Below, piece after piece: positions 19,489 through 29,703 of a stretch of 64,000 nt of DNA. The notes under the pieces were generated by a model. The model saw nothing but the letters and a program-made list of their open reading frames with translations, was not told the origin of the DNA and ran no database searches. How positions within the stretch are numbered: the stretch's first letter is position 1; each line of letters begins with the position of its first letter. Origin of the DNA: Nostoc sp. 106C (GTDB lineage: Bacteria; Cyanobacteriota; Cyanobacteriia; Cyanobacteriales; Nostocaceae); the NCBI RefSeq assembly GCF_002154725.1, contig NZ_MTAW01000129.1:1-64000 (forward strand), written 5' to 3'. Position numbers and translations under genes: made by a program.

Positions 19489-20754
19489 ATGGTAGAAACA
19501 CAAGAAACGCAAATTTTAATAGTTGATGATAGTCCTACCAATGCAACTGCTTTATTAGGAATTTTACAACAAGCTGGTTTTAGCGTTGTGGTTACTAATA
19601 ATGGTGAATGTGCATTAAAGAAAGTCAAGGAAAACCCACCAAATTTGATTTTATTAGATGTAATGCTACCAGAGATGGATGGATTTGAAATATGTCTTCG
19701 TCTCAAAAAAATAAAAGAAGCTCAAGATATTCCAGTAATTTTCATGACTGCATTATCGAGGATAGAAGATAAAGTGAAAGGTTTGAGCATGGGTGCCGTA
19801 GATTATGTAACTAAACCCTTACAAAAAGAAGAAGTGATAGCGCGAGTTAATGTCCATTTAAAATTGAGTAATTTAAATAAGCAGTTAGAAGCACAAAGTC
19901 AAGAATTAAAAGTAACTTTAAAGCAACTCCAAGAATCTCAAATTCAGCTGATTCAAAATGAAAAAATGTCTACACTTGGCCAATTAGTTGCAGGAGTTGC
20001 TCACGAAATTAATAATCCGGTTGGAGCGATTAGCGCTAATTCTATTTATGCAACAAGTTATGTTAAAGACTTAGTTGAACATTTGCGTCTTTATCAACAA
20101 AAAGTTACTGATGAAGAGATCAGAACCCATGCAGAAGAGATAGAGTTGGAATTTTTGATTGAAGATTTGTCTAATATACTGACTACAATGCAAACAAGTG
20201 CCATCCGCATTAAAGATATTAGCGAATCATTTAGAATTTTCTCACGTAATGATACCGAAGATAAAGTTAACTTTGATATTCATGAAGGTTTGGAAAGCAC
20301 ATTATTAATTATCAAACATAGACTTAAAAAAACTGACAAGCATCCAGAAATTGAAGTCATAAAAGATTATGCAACCCTACCAATGATTAATTGTTTGCCT
20401 GGACCTTTAAATCAAGTATTTATGAATTTGTTAATAAATGCAGTAGATGCTTTAAGAGATTGTCATCACCATCATTTACTAAGTCAGAATAAACCTCTAA
20501 TTCATATAAAAACTACCTTAAATTATGAAAAAACACATGCCCTAATTTATATTAGTGATAATGGAATGGGAATTCCCGAAGAAATCAAAGAAAAGATTTT
20601 TGGGTATGCTTTTACAACAAAACCTGTTGGTAAAGGAACTGGTTTGGGATTAGCTATCGCCCGCCAAATAATTATTGAAAAGCATGGTGGATCTTTAGAA
20701 GTTAATTCTTTACCAGGTAAAGGGGCAGAATTCATAATAAATCTTCCATTGTAA
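19489..20754 (+). CDS. response regulator-histidine kinase hybrid
   Basis: 421 residues. An N-terminal receiver domain (about 8-122; acid pair DD in IVDDSPT, phospho-acceptor D57 in LILLDVMLPEMDG, lysine in VTKPLQKEE) is joined by a coiled coil to a kinase core with phospho-acceptor H172 ([14 protein letters not shown]), NLLINAVDAL, SDNGMGIPEE and [11 protein letters not shown]. The whole protein is soluble. The receiver precedes the kinase, so phosphorylation of D57 may control the kinase. It is the first gene of a five-gene chemotaxis-type cluster and is 61 bases before cheW. The layout matches a second hybrid at 55017-56294. Confidence 0.92.
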   Translation: MVETQETQILIVDDSPTNATALLGILQQAGFSVVVTNNGECALKKVKENPPNLILLDVMLPEMDGFEICLRLKKIKEAQDIPVIFMTALSRIEDKVKGLSMGAVDYVTKPLQKEEVIARVNVHLKLSNLNKQLEAQSQELKVTLKQLQESQIQLIQNEKMSTLGQLVAGVAHEINNPVGAISANSIYATSYVKDLVEHLRLYQQKVTDEEIRTHAEEIELEFLIEDLSNILTTMQTSAIRIKDISESFRIFSRNDTEDKVNFDIHEGLESTLLIIKHRLKKTDKHPEIEVIKDYATLPMINCLPGPLNQVFMNLLINAVDALRDCHHHHLLSQNKPLIHIKTTLNYEKTHALIYISDNGMGIPEEIKEKIFGYAFTTKPVGKGTGLGLAIARQIIIEKHGGSLEVNSLPGKGAEFIINLPL

Positions 20755-20815
20755 GAATTTTTAGATTTTGTATTAACCTGTGGCTAGCCGCTAAATAATA
20801 ACACTACTAACCAAA

Positions 20816-21331
20816 ATGTTACCTTCACTTGATTCAGTTTTAAAAACAACTAACTTGGCCCATTCGCTACTTGATGTACCTATAGAAGACAATCGAAAAC
20901 GCTTACTAAGTTTTCCTATTGGAAGTTTTGGAAATAGTTTGATTTCGCTCGAACAAATTACAGAAATTATGCGGATATCCTTAGATGAAGTTTTAATTGT
21001 TCCAGAAACTCCTAGTAGTGTTTTGGGTTCTTATAATTGGCGGGGAGAAATGTTATGGTTAATCGATTTGGAGCATATGATTGGTGGTACCCCCCTTTTT
21101 GAGCAAGTGCCACAATTGCGGCAACCGATAGCTATTGTTATTCAAGTCGATCACTATTGTTTTGGTATGGTAGTAAAATCTGTGAATGAAATTGAACTCC
21201 ATGATATTAGGCAAATTTTACCTGCAAAGCTCGGTTCGTTTCCAGCACAGTTACTTCCTTTTATCACAGGATATTTACCGAAAGGTTCAACCGTTTTCAA
21301 TCCAAAAGCAGTTGTTCAATTTTTTCTATGA
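20816..21331 (+). CDS. cheW: CheW-like coupling protein
   Basis: 171 residues. The sequence has the CheW fold: FPIGSFGNSLISLEQITEIM, VLGSYNWRGEMLWLIDLEHMIG (the conserved N/G-W-R-G turn) and IAIVIQVDHYCFGMVVKSVNEI. Cyanobacterial CheW/PilI-type variants lack motifs of the enteric protein but keep this turn. It should bridge the receptor at 21509 and the CheA at 25369. Cytoplasmic. One of two CheW-type genes flanking the receptor/kinase pair. Confidence 0.85.
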   Translation: MLPSLDSVLKTTNLAHSLLDVPIEDNRKRLLSFPIGSFGNSLISLEQITEIMRISLDEVLIVPETPSSVLGSYNWRGEMLWLIDLEHMIGGTPLFEQVPQLRQPIAIVIQVDHYCFGMVVKSVNEIELHDIRQILPAKLGSFPAQLLPFITGYLPKGSTVFNPKAVVQFFL

Positions 21332-21508
21332 TTTTGAAATTATTAACTCGTAATTGCTGATCATAGGCTATTTAGCTATGAGAAAACTGCTAACTGATTC
21401 TTGATTTTTAATACTGTTAATAAATCAGCGAATATAAAGTTATTCTTCGTGATGATTACTTAATTATTCCTGAGCAATTGAATAAAAAACTTTGTTAGAG
21501 GACTTTTT

Positions 21509-24500
21509 ATGAATAATGAATTAGATTTGACTCAAAATATTAATGGCAAATCTCAAAATAGAACCCAGAGAGCTTCAAATTCTACAAATCCAAACAGAAA
21601 GCAAACAGATCCTAAGAGCCTCGATCTGACTGTTGAAATTACTCAGCCAAAACAGTCTCAAATAAAAGAAATTACCTCAGAAGATATGCTCGCTGTTCTC
21701 AACCAGCAAGCTACAGCAATTGCTCAACAAATACAACAAGCATCTTCAGTTACAGAACTTTATCAAATAGTAGTCAAGGCTATCCGTGAAGCTTTAGTAG
21801 CTGAACGTGTATTAATTTATCAATTTAATGGAGAAGCATCTGGTGTTGTTATTGCAGAGTCAGTGGCGCGAGGATTTACGCCTGCAATGCGCGATGAAAT
21901 GCCGATTGTAGCCTTTGGTTTTGAGCAAGTTACAGACTATGATAAATATTCTACAATTCGCTACGATGATTTAGAAACTGGGCCTCTAACTCCAGATCAA
22001 CGGAAAATCTGGCAACAGTTCCAAATTCAAGCCAGTTTAAATATATCCTTATATCTTAATGGTAATATTTGGGGATTATTAGCGGTTCAACAATGCTCTG
22101 ATTCGCGAATTTGGCAAGAGCAAGAAATTACTCTTCTCAATCAAGTTGTGCGCGATTTCTTGTTATGTTTTCAACCTTTGCAATTTCAAAGATTGCTGCA
22201 AGAACGCTCAGAGCAAGAGCAATTAGTGGCTCGGATTACGCAAAAAATCGGACAGTCGCCAAATTTTGAAAATCTTTTCCGCTTTGCTACAGTGGAAATT
22301 CGTCGCCTTTTAAAGTGCGATCGCGTGGGTATTTACTGCTTTCATGAAGATTGGAGTGGTGAATTTATTGCTGAGTCTGTTGGTGCTGGTTGGATATCAG
22401 TGGTAGACCAACAGGCGCATAACACTAGCTTACGCGCAAACCTAATTGAATACGATCGCTGTACTATTAGCAAGCTTACTGCTTCCTCCGCAGATGTAGA
22501 TACCTATCTACGAGATACCAAGGGTGGTCAATATGCGCGGGGAGAGCGATTTAAATGTGTCAACGACATCTACGAGATGGCCTATTCCTCTTGCTACCTG
22601 GAAGTTTTGGAGAAATACCAATGTCGTGCCTACATGATTGTACCCTTGTTTGTCGATAGCAAATTGTGGGGATTGTTGGCAGCATATCAAAACTCTGGCC
22701 CCCGCATTTGGCACGATTCTGAAATTAACTTCATGCTCCAGTTAAGTTCACCTCTAGCTGTGACGATACAGCAGATGGAGACACAGTTCAAAATTGAGGC
22801 ATCCTCCAAACAAATTGAGCGTTCCGCAGCTCGCGAACAAGCGCTGGCTCGAATTACCACCCGTCTGTCACGCACAATGGACTTGGAAGCGATTTTTCGC
22901 TCATCGGTGCAGGTGCGGGAGAATTTGGCAAATGAACGCATCGATACGATTTTTAAAATTGCTACCCAAGAAACCCGCCAAATGCTCACTTGTAACCGTG
23001 TAGCGCTGTATCAATTTAATCCAGATTGGACGGGACATTTTATTGCCGAATCTGCTGCTAGTGGCTGGAATCGTTTATTAGACATTATTCCTATTATTGA
23101 AGATTCACATTTACAAGAAACCCAAGGTGGCCGCTATAAAGACAACGGTTCTATTACTGTCAATGATATCTACACTAGCGGCCACGCACCTTGTCACATC
23201 GAACTCTTAGAGCAGATGGAAGCTAGGGCATACATGATTGTGCCAGTGTTTACGGGTGATCAATTATGGGGCTTGTTGGGGGCCTATCAAAACGACAAGC
23301 CCAGAGTTTGGGAGAAAGGAGAATTAAGCTCACTCATCCAAGTTGGAATTCAAGTGGGGATGGCTCTCAAACAAGTAAAATACTTGGAAGACGTACGGCA
23401 ACAATCAGAACAGCTTTCCAAATTGGCAGAACGAGAAACTAATTTTGTGCAGTTTATCTTCAAAATTGGACAACGAATTGTTGAACGTCTGCAACAAAAA
23501 AACTTTAACCCTGACTCACTTTTCCGTTCAATCACTCAAGAACTACGCCAATTATTGAATGTAGACCGCGTTGCCATTTATCGCTTTAGTCCCGATTGGA
23601 GTGGTGAATTTATCATTGAAGATGTTGGTAGCGGCTACCTCAAACTTGCTGGTAGTGATATGGCGGTAATTGCTGACCCCGTTTTACAAGAAAGTTCTGG
23701 TGGTCGCTATCGCAAAAATGAACCGAGTGCCATTAATAATATCAATCACTCATCTGACCTGACCTTCAGCCGCGAAATTTTAGAACAATGGGGAGCCAAA
23801 GCCTACATTGCTGCACCTTTATTTAAAGGTGAACAGCAACTTTGGGGCTTATTGTTGACTTATCAAAATACAGCGCCTCGCCATTGGGAAGAAGGCGAAG
23901 TCAATCTATTGATTCAAGTTGCAACGCAGTTGGGCATTGTGTTGCAACAGTCCGAGTATTTGGAACAACTCGAAATCCAGTCGCAACAACTCAGCGAAGC
24001 CGCGCAACGAGAAAAGCAAGCCAACGAAGCATTACAACAAGAAGTTGCTCAGCTGCTGTCTGCGGTACAACCAGCGCTGCAAGGCGATTTAACAGTCCGC
24101 GCCCCAGTTACGGGTGATGAAGTCGGGAAAATTGCTGACACTTACAACAACACCCTAGAAAACCTACGCCAGTTAGTTACCCAAGTACAGCAAGCCTCGC
24201 AAGCAGTTGCTAGTACCTCACAAAATAGCGAGTCCTCAATTGTGGAACTCGCCAACCAAGCACAGCAGCAGTTCCAAGCTCTTTCCCAAGCAGTCGAGCA
24301 AATTCAAGAAATGGTAGCTTCTACCGAAGCCGTTGCTACTAGTGCCAGACTGGTGGAAGAAGCAGTGCAGAAGACAAACCAGACTGTCAAAGCAGGTGAG
24401 AGTGCCATGAATAAAACCGTAGATGGCATTACTGGAATTAGAGAAACTGTGGCAGAAACCAGCAAACGGATCAAACGCCTCAGCGAATCTGGTCAAAAAG

Positions 24501-25045
24501 TCTCGCGCGTAGTCAGTCTGATTAGTAGTTTCACAACCCAAACCCAAATCTTGGCACTTAACGCGGCAATTGAAGCGACCAAAGCTGGAGAACACGGACG
24601 AGGATTTGCTGTAGTTGCAGATGAAGTACGTTCTTTAGCTGGACAATCTGCGGAAGCAACCGCCGAAATTGAAGAACTGGTGCAAGAAATTCAAGCTGGT
24701 ACTACCGAAGTAGCGGCAGCAATGGATACAGGGATTCAGCAGGTTGTTGAAGGTACTAAGTTAGTCACAGAAGTTCGTCAGCAGTTGAATGCGATTGTTG
24801 AAGCGACGACTCAAATCAGCGAATTGGTAGAAAGAATTACCCATACTACCCAAGTCCAAAATCAGCAGTCCCAGTCAATTACCCAAACCATGACTGATGT
24901 CGCGGGAATTGCCAATAAAACTTCTGCTGATTCGATTAAGTTATCTGCTTCTTTTAAAGAACTGTTGACAATGGCGCAAGATTTGCAACTCAGCGCTAGC
25001 CAATTTAAGGTCACTCGTAGTTCTCAAGCAGAAGGTAACGACTAA
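21509..25045 (+). CDS. soluble methyl-accepting protein with four GAF domains
   Basis: 1178 residues with no transmembrane helix. Four GAF domains lie at about 80-220, 247-420, 475-620 and 665-812, then a HAMP-like segment ([23 protein letters not shown] cited in part, about 850-895) and a methyl-accepting signalling coiled coil whose hairpin tip reads [20 protein letters not shown] (1019-1038). GAF2 and GAF3 carry a cysteine where cyanobacteriochromes attach bilin: SSCYLEVLE (C362) and APCHIELLE (C562-H563). GAF4 has Phe at that place. GAF2-4 keep the Asp of the DxCF position but not its cysteine (DTYL, DSHL, DPVL). Inference: a cytoplasmic photoreceptor driving CheA, as in cyanobacterial phototaxis clusters. 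AGAGGA sits 6 bases before the ATG. Confidence 0.92.
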   Translation: MNNELDLTQNINGKSQNRTQRASNSTNPNRKQTDPKSLDLTVEITQPKQSQIKEITSEDMLAVLNQQATAIAQQIQQASSVTELYQIVVKAIREALVAERVLIYQFNGEASGVVIAESVARGFTPAMRDEMPIVAFGFEQVTDYDKYSTIRYDDLETGPLTPDQRKIWQQFQIQASLNISLYLNGNIWGLLAVQQCSDSRIWQEQEITLLNQVVRDFLLCFQPLQFQRLLQERSEQEQLVARITQKIGQSPNFENLFRFATVEIRRLLKCDRVGIYCFHEDWSGEFIAESVGAGWISVVDQQAHNTSLRANLIEYDRCTISKLTASSADVDTYLRDTKGGQYARGERFKCVNDIYEMAYSSCYLEVLEKYQCRAYMIVPLFVDSKLWGLLAAYQNSGPRIWHDSEINFMLQLSSPLAVTIQQMETQFKIEASSKQIERSAAREQALARITTRLSRTMDLEAIFRSSVQVRENLANERIDTIFKIATQETRQMLTCNRVALYQFNPDWTGHFIAESAASGWNRLLDIIPIIEDSHLQETQGGRYKDNGSITVNDIYTSGHAPCHIELLEQMEARAYMIVPVFTGDQLWGLLGAYQNDKPRVWEKGELSSLIQVGIQVGMALKQVKYLEDVRQQSEQLSKLAERETNFVQFIFKIGQRIVERLQQKNFNPDSLFRSITQELRQLLNVDRVAIYRFSPDWSGEFIIEDVGSGYLKLAGSDMAVIADPVLQESSGGRYRKNEPSAINNINHSSDLTFSREILEQWGAKAYIAAPLFKGEQQLWGLLLTYQNTAPRHWEEGEVNLLIQVATQLGIVLQQSEYLEQLEIQSQQLSEAAQREKQANEALQQEVAQLLSAVQPALQGDLTVRAPVTGDEVGKIADTYNNTLENLRQLVTQVQQASQAVASTSQNSESSIVELANQAQQQFQALSQAVEQIQEMVASTEAVATSARLVEEAVQKTNQTVKAGESAMNKTVDGITGIRETVAETSKRIKRLSESGQKVSRVVSLISSFTTQTQILALNAAIEATKAGEHGRGFAVVADEVRSLAGQSAEATAEIEELVQEIQAGTTEVAAAMDTGIQQVVEGTKLVTEVRQQLNAIVEATTQISELVERITHTTQVQNQQSQSITQTMTDVAGIANKTSADSIKLSASFKELLTMAQDLQLSASQFKVTRSSQAEGND

Positions 25046-25095
25046 CCCAACTGCTACGGTGTACACACAAGTCTTAAAATGCTTACCTAGCCTTA

Positions 25096-25245
25096 GTAGG
25101 GTGCGTTATGAAAGCTAATACCAAATCAAATAATGTTTGCGATACATCAATAATATTCTAGAGGTCACGGCAGTGCCGTGCCCCTACAATCTGTCGCATT
25201 CTTTTTTCAAATTGGTATAACCCTAACGCACCGAGAATTTGGATA
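25096..25245. repeat. composite palindromic repeat region
   Basis: GGTGCGTTA near 25101 is repeated inverted as TAACGCACC near 25231, and ATACCAAAT/ATTGGTAT form an inner inverted pair. Inside lies the 7-1-7 palindrome CACGGCAGTGCCGTG at 25166-25180. Such phrases are common intergenic repeats in Nostoc-type genomes, and this looks like nested small elements in the 323-base gap between the receptor gene and cheA. Confidence 0.6.
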
Positions 25246-25368
25246 GTGCGGGGCTTGACGACAACACACCCTACTTTTTTGTTTCACGCGGCGCATTCGG
25301 TGGAGTCGTTCTCGTAGGGTAGGCGCAAAGAAGAATGCAAGATTAAAATTCAAAACTATCTCAACAAA

Positions 25369-28359
25369 ATGCCCGACTCAAACTATCAAGCACAGCTTTT
25401 TCATCACTTTTCTTTAGAAGCTCCAGAACTTCTCAGTATGCTTGAGGAGGCATTACTGAGTTTACAACCAGAGGCTAATAATGTTGAGCAGGTTCGTATT
25501 TTGATGCGAGCAACTCATACGCTGAAAAGTATTGCAGCAACTTTGGGATTAGAGACTATTAAAAATATTACCCACTCCCTTGAAGATGTGTTTCGGGCGA
25601 TTCAAATACCAGAAGTAATTATTGATAGAGAACTGCAAGGATTATTCTTTGAAAGTTATGAGTGTTTGCGTGACCCGTTGATGGCAGAGTTAACTGGTTC
25701 CTATGTGGATATAGATAACGTTATAGAGACTTTTGCTAACGTTTTATCGCGGTTGCAGGCAAAATTGGGAAATTTTTTAATTGAAGAGCAGGAGCAGGAA
25801 GTAGAGACAACGAACGAAATTAGCTTCGACAGTATTAAAATGCTGCTTGAGAGTAGCATAATCCCTGAAGTTGAGAAAAGTGCTAATGCGATCGCATCCA
25901 CTAAACCCAAAGATACTGAAGCTATTCTCCGTCAGACAGCAGAACTGTTTCGCGGTTATGGACAGGCTATAGGGCTGACTGGTTGTTTAACTATTGCCCA
26001 GACAACAATAGCTGCTCTCGATTGTAATCCGCGAGCAGTCCGCAAAATTGCGCGATTGGCACTAGAAGATTTTCGCTCCTGTTGCATAGAAATTATTGAG
26101 TATAAAAATCCTCAAGCTGGATGTCCTAGTCCAGCTTTAGTGCAACTCTCTTCTTTAGGTAGCAGTGAAATACAAGAGGAGATTGTTGTAGGAGTTTCAA
26201 TTGCAGATAGTGAACAAGATACTCAAACCACCAGCAAGATAGATAAAAAAATTACTGCTCTTCTTAAGGATTCAAGTCAAACCCCACCAATAACCCAGTC
26301 AGTGGAATCTGTACCCATGACGGAAGAAACTAATACTACTTCTACTGCACCTTTCCCTAAAATTGTGCGAGTCAATGTCGATCATCTCGAACAATTAAAT
26401 TACTTGAATGCAGAACTACTCACAAATCAAAATCGGCAATTTTTGCAAGATGGCAGAATGCGAAATTCTCTCCGCAAACTTCTGAGTCGCTTGCGACAAT
26501 TCCAACAAATGTTAGGTGATTTACAGGATTGGTCAAATCCCTTACTGATAGATTATGAGCTAGAAAATAATGATACTTTAAGTCTAGTACGATCTTTTTT
26601 CTCTAGCAAAAATTCTGAGAATTTTGATGTCTTGGAACTTGACTCTTATAGTAAATTTCAAGTATTTAGCCAAAGTTTAATTGAAGAAGCCGCAGCACTC
26701 GAACAAGAAATTGATACTCTTGAGCAAGTCAATCGCCAAACAACACAACTTTTAAAAAAACAACAAAAACTACTTACCAATTCTCGTGATGTTCTTTTAG
26801 AAGCACGAATGCTGCCTTTAGGTAATATTTTAAATCGTCTACATCCAGTTTTGGAACAATTACAAAAAAAACATAATAAACTTATTGAATTAAATATTAA
26901 AGGATCAGATGTACTAGTTGAGAAAGCAGTTGCTGAACGTCTTTATGAGCCACTGTTACATCTTGTTCGTAATGCCTTCGATCACGGAATTGAAGCTGCA
27001 CAGATGAGAAATTTTCGTGGAAAATCGGCAAAAGGCCTAATTGAAATTCGCGCTTACTACCAAGGCAGCCAATTAATTATCGATGTTCATGATGATGGTG
27101 AAGGTCTAGATTTTGAAGGCATACGAAAACATGCAATTGAGCGCGGATTGATTACTATTGAAACAAGCCGTAATAAAACCGAATCTCAGCTAGCAGAATT
27201 GCTTTTTGAACCCGGTTTTTCTACGGCAAAACAAGTTAATGATATTTCAGGGCGTGGTGTTGGACTTGATGTGGTCAAAGTACAACTTCATGCAATTCAA
27301 GGTTCTGTCGATGTACATACTGAAGCTCAAAAGGGTACAACATTCTCTTTACAAATTCCTTTAAGTCTTAGTATTAATAAACTTTTAGTTTGTCAAGCTG
27401 GTACAAAAGTCTATGCTTTAGCCGCTGATACCATCGACCAAATTCTTTTACCCAAAACCGGACAAATTCAATATTCAGAACATGGTAGAGTTTTACGTTT
27501 AGCGAAAAATTCTATGAATAGTAAGCTCGATGAAGGCGAACTTATCCGCATTTATCGACTGGAAGAAATTCTAGATTACTCCAACCATCAAACTACACTA
27601 CATCCTTCAGGAATTCAAACAAGAGAAAGCAATATAGTATTGCCATTACTAATTGTGCTTTGCCAAGAGCAATTACTAGCATTGGAAGTAGATAGAATTA
27701 TATGGGAACAAGAATTAGTAATTCGTCCTTTTAGCAAGTTAGTACCAACTCCCGGATATGTTTACGGCGGGACAATTTTAGCTGATGGTAGGCTGACACT
27801 GGTAATTAACGGTGCTGCATTGTTAGATCATGTTCTTCATCAGGAAATACAGGGAATCGAATCTTGGAAACAAACATCGACAACTACACATTCTCGATTC
27901 TTAGCAGCAAATTCACAATCAAAACCAATATTGCCAGCCAAATTAGAAGATAAAAAGCTTACAGTGATGATTGTTGATGATTCGGTCACGCTGCGCCAAG
28001 CGTTAATTTATACTCTACAAAAAGCTGGGTATCACACTTTACAAGCTCGTGATGGTTATGAAGCAATATCCTATTCTCAAGCACATCCTGAAGTCGATTT
28101 AATTATCTGCGATATCGAAATGCCCCGAATGAATGGTTTTGAATTTCTCGCTCATTGTAGATCAGACAAATATTTATCTCAAATTCCAGTTTTTATTTTA
28201 AGTTCGCGCACTGCTATTAAACACCGTCAATTAGCACTTAAGCTAGGAGCTTCTGCTTACTTAACTAAACCTTACGCCGAACCACAGTTACTCTTAACAA
28301 TATCGCAAGTGCTTAGTTCCAAAAAAGCAAATTTTGTTTTTTATAGTAAAACTCACTAG
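25369..28359 (+). CDS. cheA: CheA-type histidine kinase with C-terminal receiver
   Basis: 996 residues. HPt domain at about 8-110 with phospho-acceptor H50 (RATHTLKSIAATLG). A second helical domain follows at 165-245, then a long linker, a dimerisation helix pair (370-500), the CheA HATPase (LVRNAFDHGIE near 535, DDGEGLDFEGI, GRGVGLDVVKV near 627), a CheW-like regulatory domain (660-850) and a receiver (VMIVDDSVTLRQ, phospho-acceptor in LIICDIEMPRMNGFEF near 914, TKPY lysine). The CheA-CheY fusion is usual for cyanobacterial phototaxis and pilus-control systems. Partners are the receptor and CheW proteins in the same cluster. No CheB or CheR is adjacent. Confidence 0.94.
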   Translation: MPDSNYQAQLFHHFSLEAPELLSMLEEALLSLQPEANNVEQVRILMRATHTLKSIAATLGLETIKNITHSLEDVFRAIQIPEVIIDRELQGLFFESYECLRDPLMAELTGSYVDIDNVIETFANVLSRLQAKLGNFLIEEQEQEVETTNEISFDSIKMLLESSIIPEVEKSANAIASTKPKDTEAILRQTAELFRGYGQAIGLTGCLTIAQTTIAALDCNPRAVRKIARLALEDFRSCCIEIIEYKNPQAGCPSPALVQLSSLGSSEIQEEIVVGVSIADSEQDTQTTSKIDKKITALLKDSSQTPPITQSVESVPMTEETNTTSTAPFPKIVRVNVDHLEQLNYLNAELLTNQNRQFLQDGRMRNSLRKLLSRLRQFQQMLGDLQDWSNPLLIDYELENNDTLSLVRSFFSSKNSENFDVLELDSYSKFQVFSQSLIEEAAALEQEIDTLEQVNRQTTQLLKKQQKLLTNSRDVLLEARMLPLGNILNRLHPVLEQLQKKHNKLIELNIKGSDVLVEKAVAERLYEPLLHLVRNAFDHGIEAAQMRNFRGKSAKGLIEIRAYYQGSQLIIDVHDDGEGLDFEGIRKHAIERGLITIETSRNKTESQLAELLFEPGFSTAKQVNDISGRGVGLDVVKVQLHAIQGSVDVHTEAQKGTTFSLQIPLSLSINKLLVCQAGTKVYALAADTIDQILLPKTGQIQYSEHGRVLRLAKNSMNSKLDEGELIRIYRLEEILDYSNHQTTLHPSGIQTRESNIVLPLLIVLCQEQLLALEVDRIIWEQELVIRPFSKLVPTPGYVYGGTILADGRLTLVINGAALLDHVLHQEIQGIESWKQTSTTTHSRFLAANSQSKPILPAKLEDKKLTVMIVDDSVTLRQALIYTLQKAGYHTLQARDGYEAISYSQAHPEVDLIICDIEMPRMNGFEFLAHCRSDKYLSQIPVFILSSRTAIKHRQLALKLGASAYLTKPYAEPQLLLTISQVLSSKKANFVFYSKTH

Positions 28360-28408
28360 ATATTGTTAAATATAAGCTAAGCATTAAGAATTGAAATTAA
28401 GTTGGATT

Positions 28409-28870
28409 ATGAATAAATTTATAGCTCAAGAAAAGTATATTACATTTAAAGTTTATACATACATATTGTCATTACCAATTGATAGTATTTTTAAAGTTAT
28501 TACTTGTCCTGTTCAGCTTAGCCAAACACTTCGAGCAGCAAAACTTGCTCAAATGGGTCAGCGTACACTGATGCTTGTTAATCTCCACTCTCACCTTAAT
28601 CCTAACTATAGTGAGCAACAAGAAAACGATAATTCGGGACGTTTTCTGATCATTGCTCAAGGACGTGCTGGAGAATTATATGGGATTCAGGTAGATGCAC
28701 CTCCTAACATGCTTTCAATAGATGAAACAAGTATTCAACCCGTACCACAATCGTTCCACAATATTGGCCTACCAACTTGGGTTAGTCGCATTGCTATTCT
28801 TAATCAGAAAGGTGAACCAACTACTATTTTGATGCTGGATATTAACCAAACCCTTCCTAATAGAGCTTAA
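28409..28870 (+). CDS. second CheW-like protein
   Basis: 153 residues from the ATG at 28409 (an in-frame TTG exists at 28391). The fold pattern is YILSLPIDSIFKVITCP, VNLHSHL, FLIIAQGRAGELYGIQVDAPPN and WVSRIAILNQKGEPTTILMLDI, which follows CheW strands without the classical turn residues. It starts 50 bases after cheA on the same strand, so it is the last gene of the cluster. The sequence is more diverged than the CheW at 20816 and could bind a different face of the receptor or kinase (inference). Confidence 0.75.
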   Translation: MNKFIAQEKYITFKVYTYILSLPIDSIFKVITCPVQLSQTLRAAKLAQMGQRTLMLVNLHSHLNPNYSEQQENDNSGRFLIIAQGRAGELYGIQVDAPPNMLSIDETSIQPVPQSFHNIGLPTWVSRIAILNQKGEPTTILMLDINQTLPNRA

Positions 28871-29037
28871 GAGCCGATCGCAGCACTATATCCTAAGTAA
28901 ATTAAATTCATGCGATCGCACTTATTACAGGTGTTTAACTGTAGTTAGATATTGCTGTTTTTGACAAGTAAATTTTGGGGCAAATTTGGGTAATCTAAAG
29001 AATAAAAGGTCTTAGCAAATGTGGAGCATAAAAGCAC

Positions 29038-29592
29038 ATGAAGAATGCTAAAAGGCGTTGGATGCTGACGATCAACCTAGCTGTCATGGCAGTAATGCCA
29101 ACGCTGATATTTTTAGCATTCTTGCATCAAGCAATAGCTGACGATCCTGGAAGCTGTTTTATGGTAACTTCTTCTGGAAGAACTATCAGTTTAGGAAAGC
29201 TTTGCGGTGTAACACCCATAGACAGCAGAGTTTTTCGGGTTCCCATTAAACGTCGTGTTGGTAAAACTCCTGTCCTTGATGTCACCTTCAATCAGCAACA
29301 AACTTTTGAGATGATTTTAGATACTGGTGCTAGCAGCACCCTGATTACACTCAAAATGGCAAATGCTCTCAAACTTCAGCCTACAGGTAAGATAAACGCC
29401 CAAATTGCAGATGGTACTGAAGTTCAATTTTTTACTAGTCAAGTAAAATACATGACTGTAGGCTCAGCTGTAGCTAACAATATTGAGGTAGCGATCGCTC
29501 CTAAAGCTGCGATCGGTCTACTCGGTCACGATTTCTTTGACAACTACGATATCAAGATTTTAGAAAAAGAAGTAGAATTTCGTCACCGCTAA
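29038..29592 (+). CDS. retropepsin-like (clan AA) aspartic protease
   Basis: 184 residues. N-terminal hydrophobic helix (WMLTINLAVMAVMPTLIFLAFL, residues 8-29; part cited) acts as signal or anchor. The single active-site motif is MILDTGASSTLIT (D95), with the second family strand at IGLLGHDFFDNYDIKIL. This fits the TIGR02281/clan AA retropepsin-like family, whose members work as homodimers with one Asp each. A periplasmic or membrane-attached location is inferred from the N-terminus. Substrates are unknown. Confidence 0.83.
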   Translation: MKNAKRRWMLTINLAVMAVMPTLIFLAFLHQAIADDPGSCFMVTSSGRTISLGKLCGVTPIDSRVFRVPIKRRVGKTPVLDVTFNQQQTFEMILDTGASSTLITLKMANALKLQPTGKINAQIADGTEVQFFTSQVKYMTVGSAVANNIEVAIAPKAAIGLLGHDFFDNYDIKILEKEVEFRHR

Positions 29593-29703
29593 GTAGCATT
29601 GCTCTTTGTAAATATTTTATTCACTAGTTGAAACAATTTCCGTAAGCGTCTGCTATTTATTGGTAGATGAGTGCAGTCTGATTACATTCAAGGACAACTA
29701 CCT

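Noticed and set aside
24236-24595. 119-codon minus-strand frame within the receptor gene
   Set aside because: Antisense of the methyl-accepting coiled coil; no independent motif or start signal.
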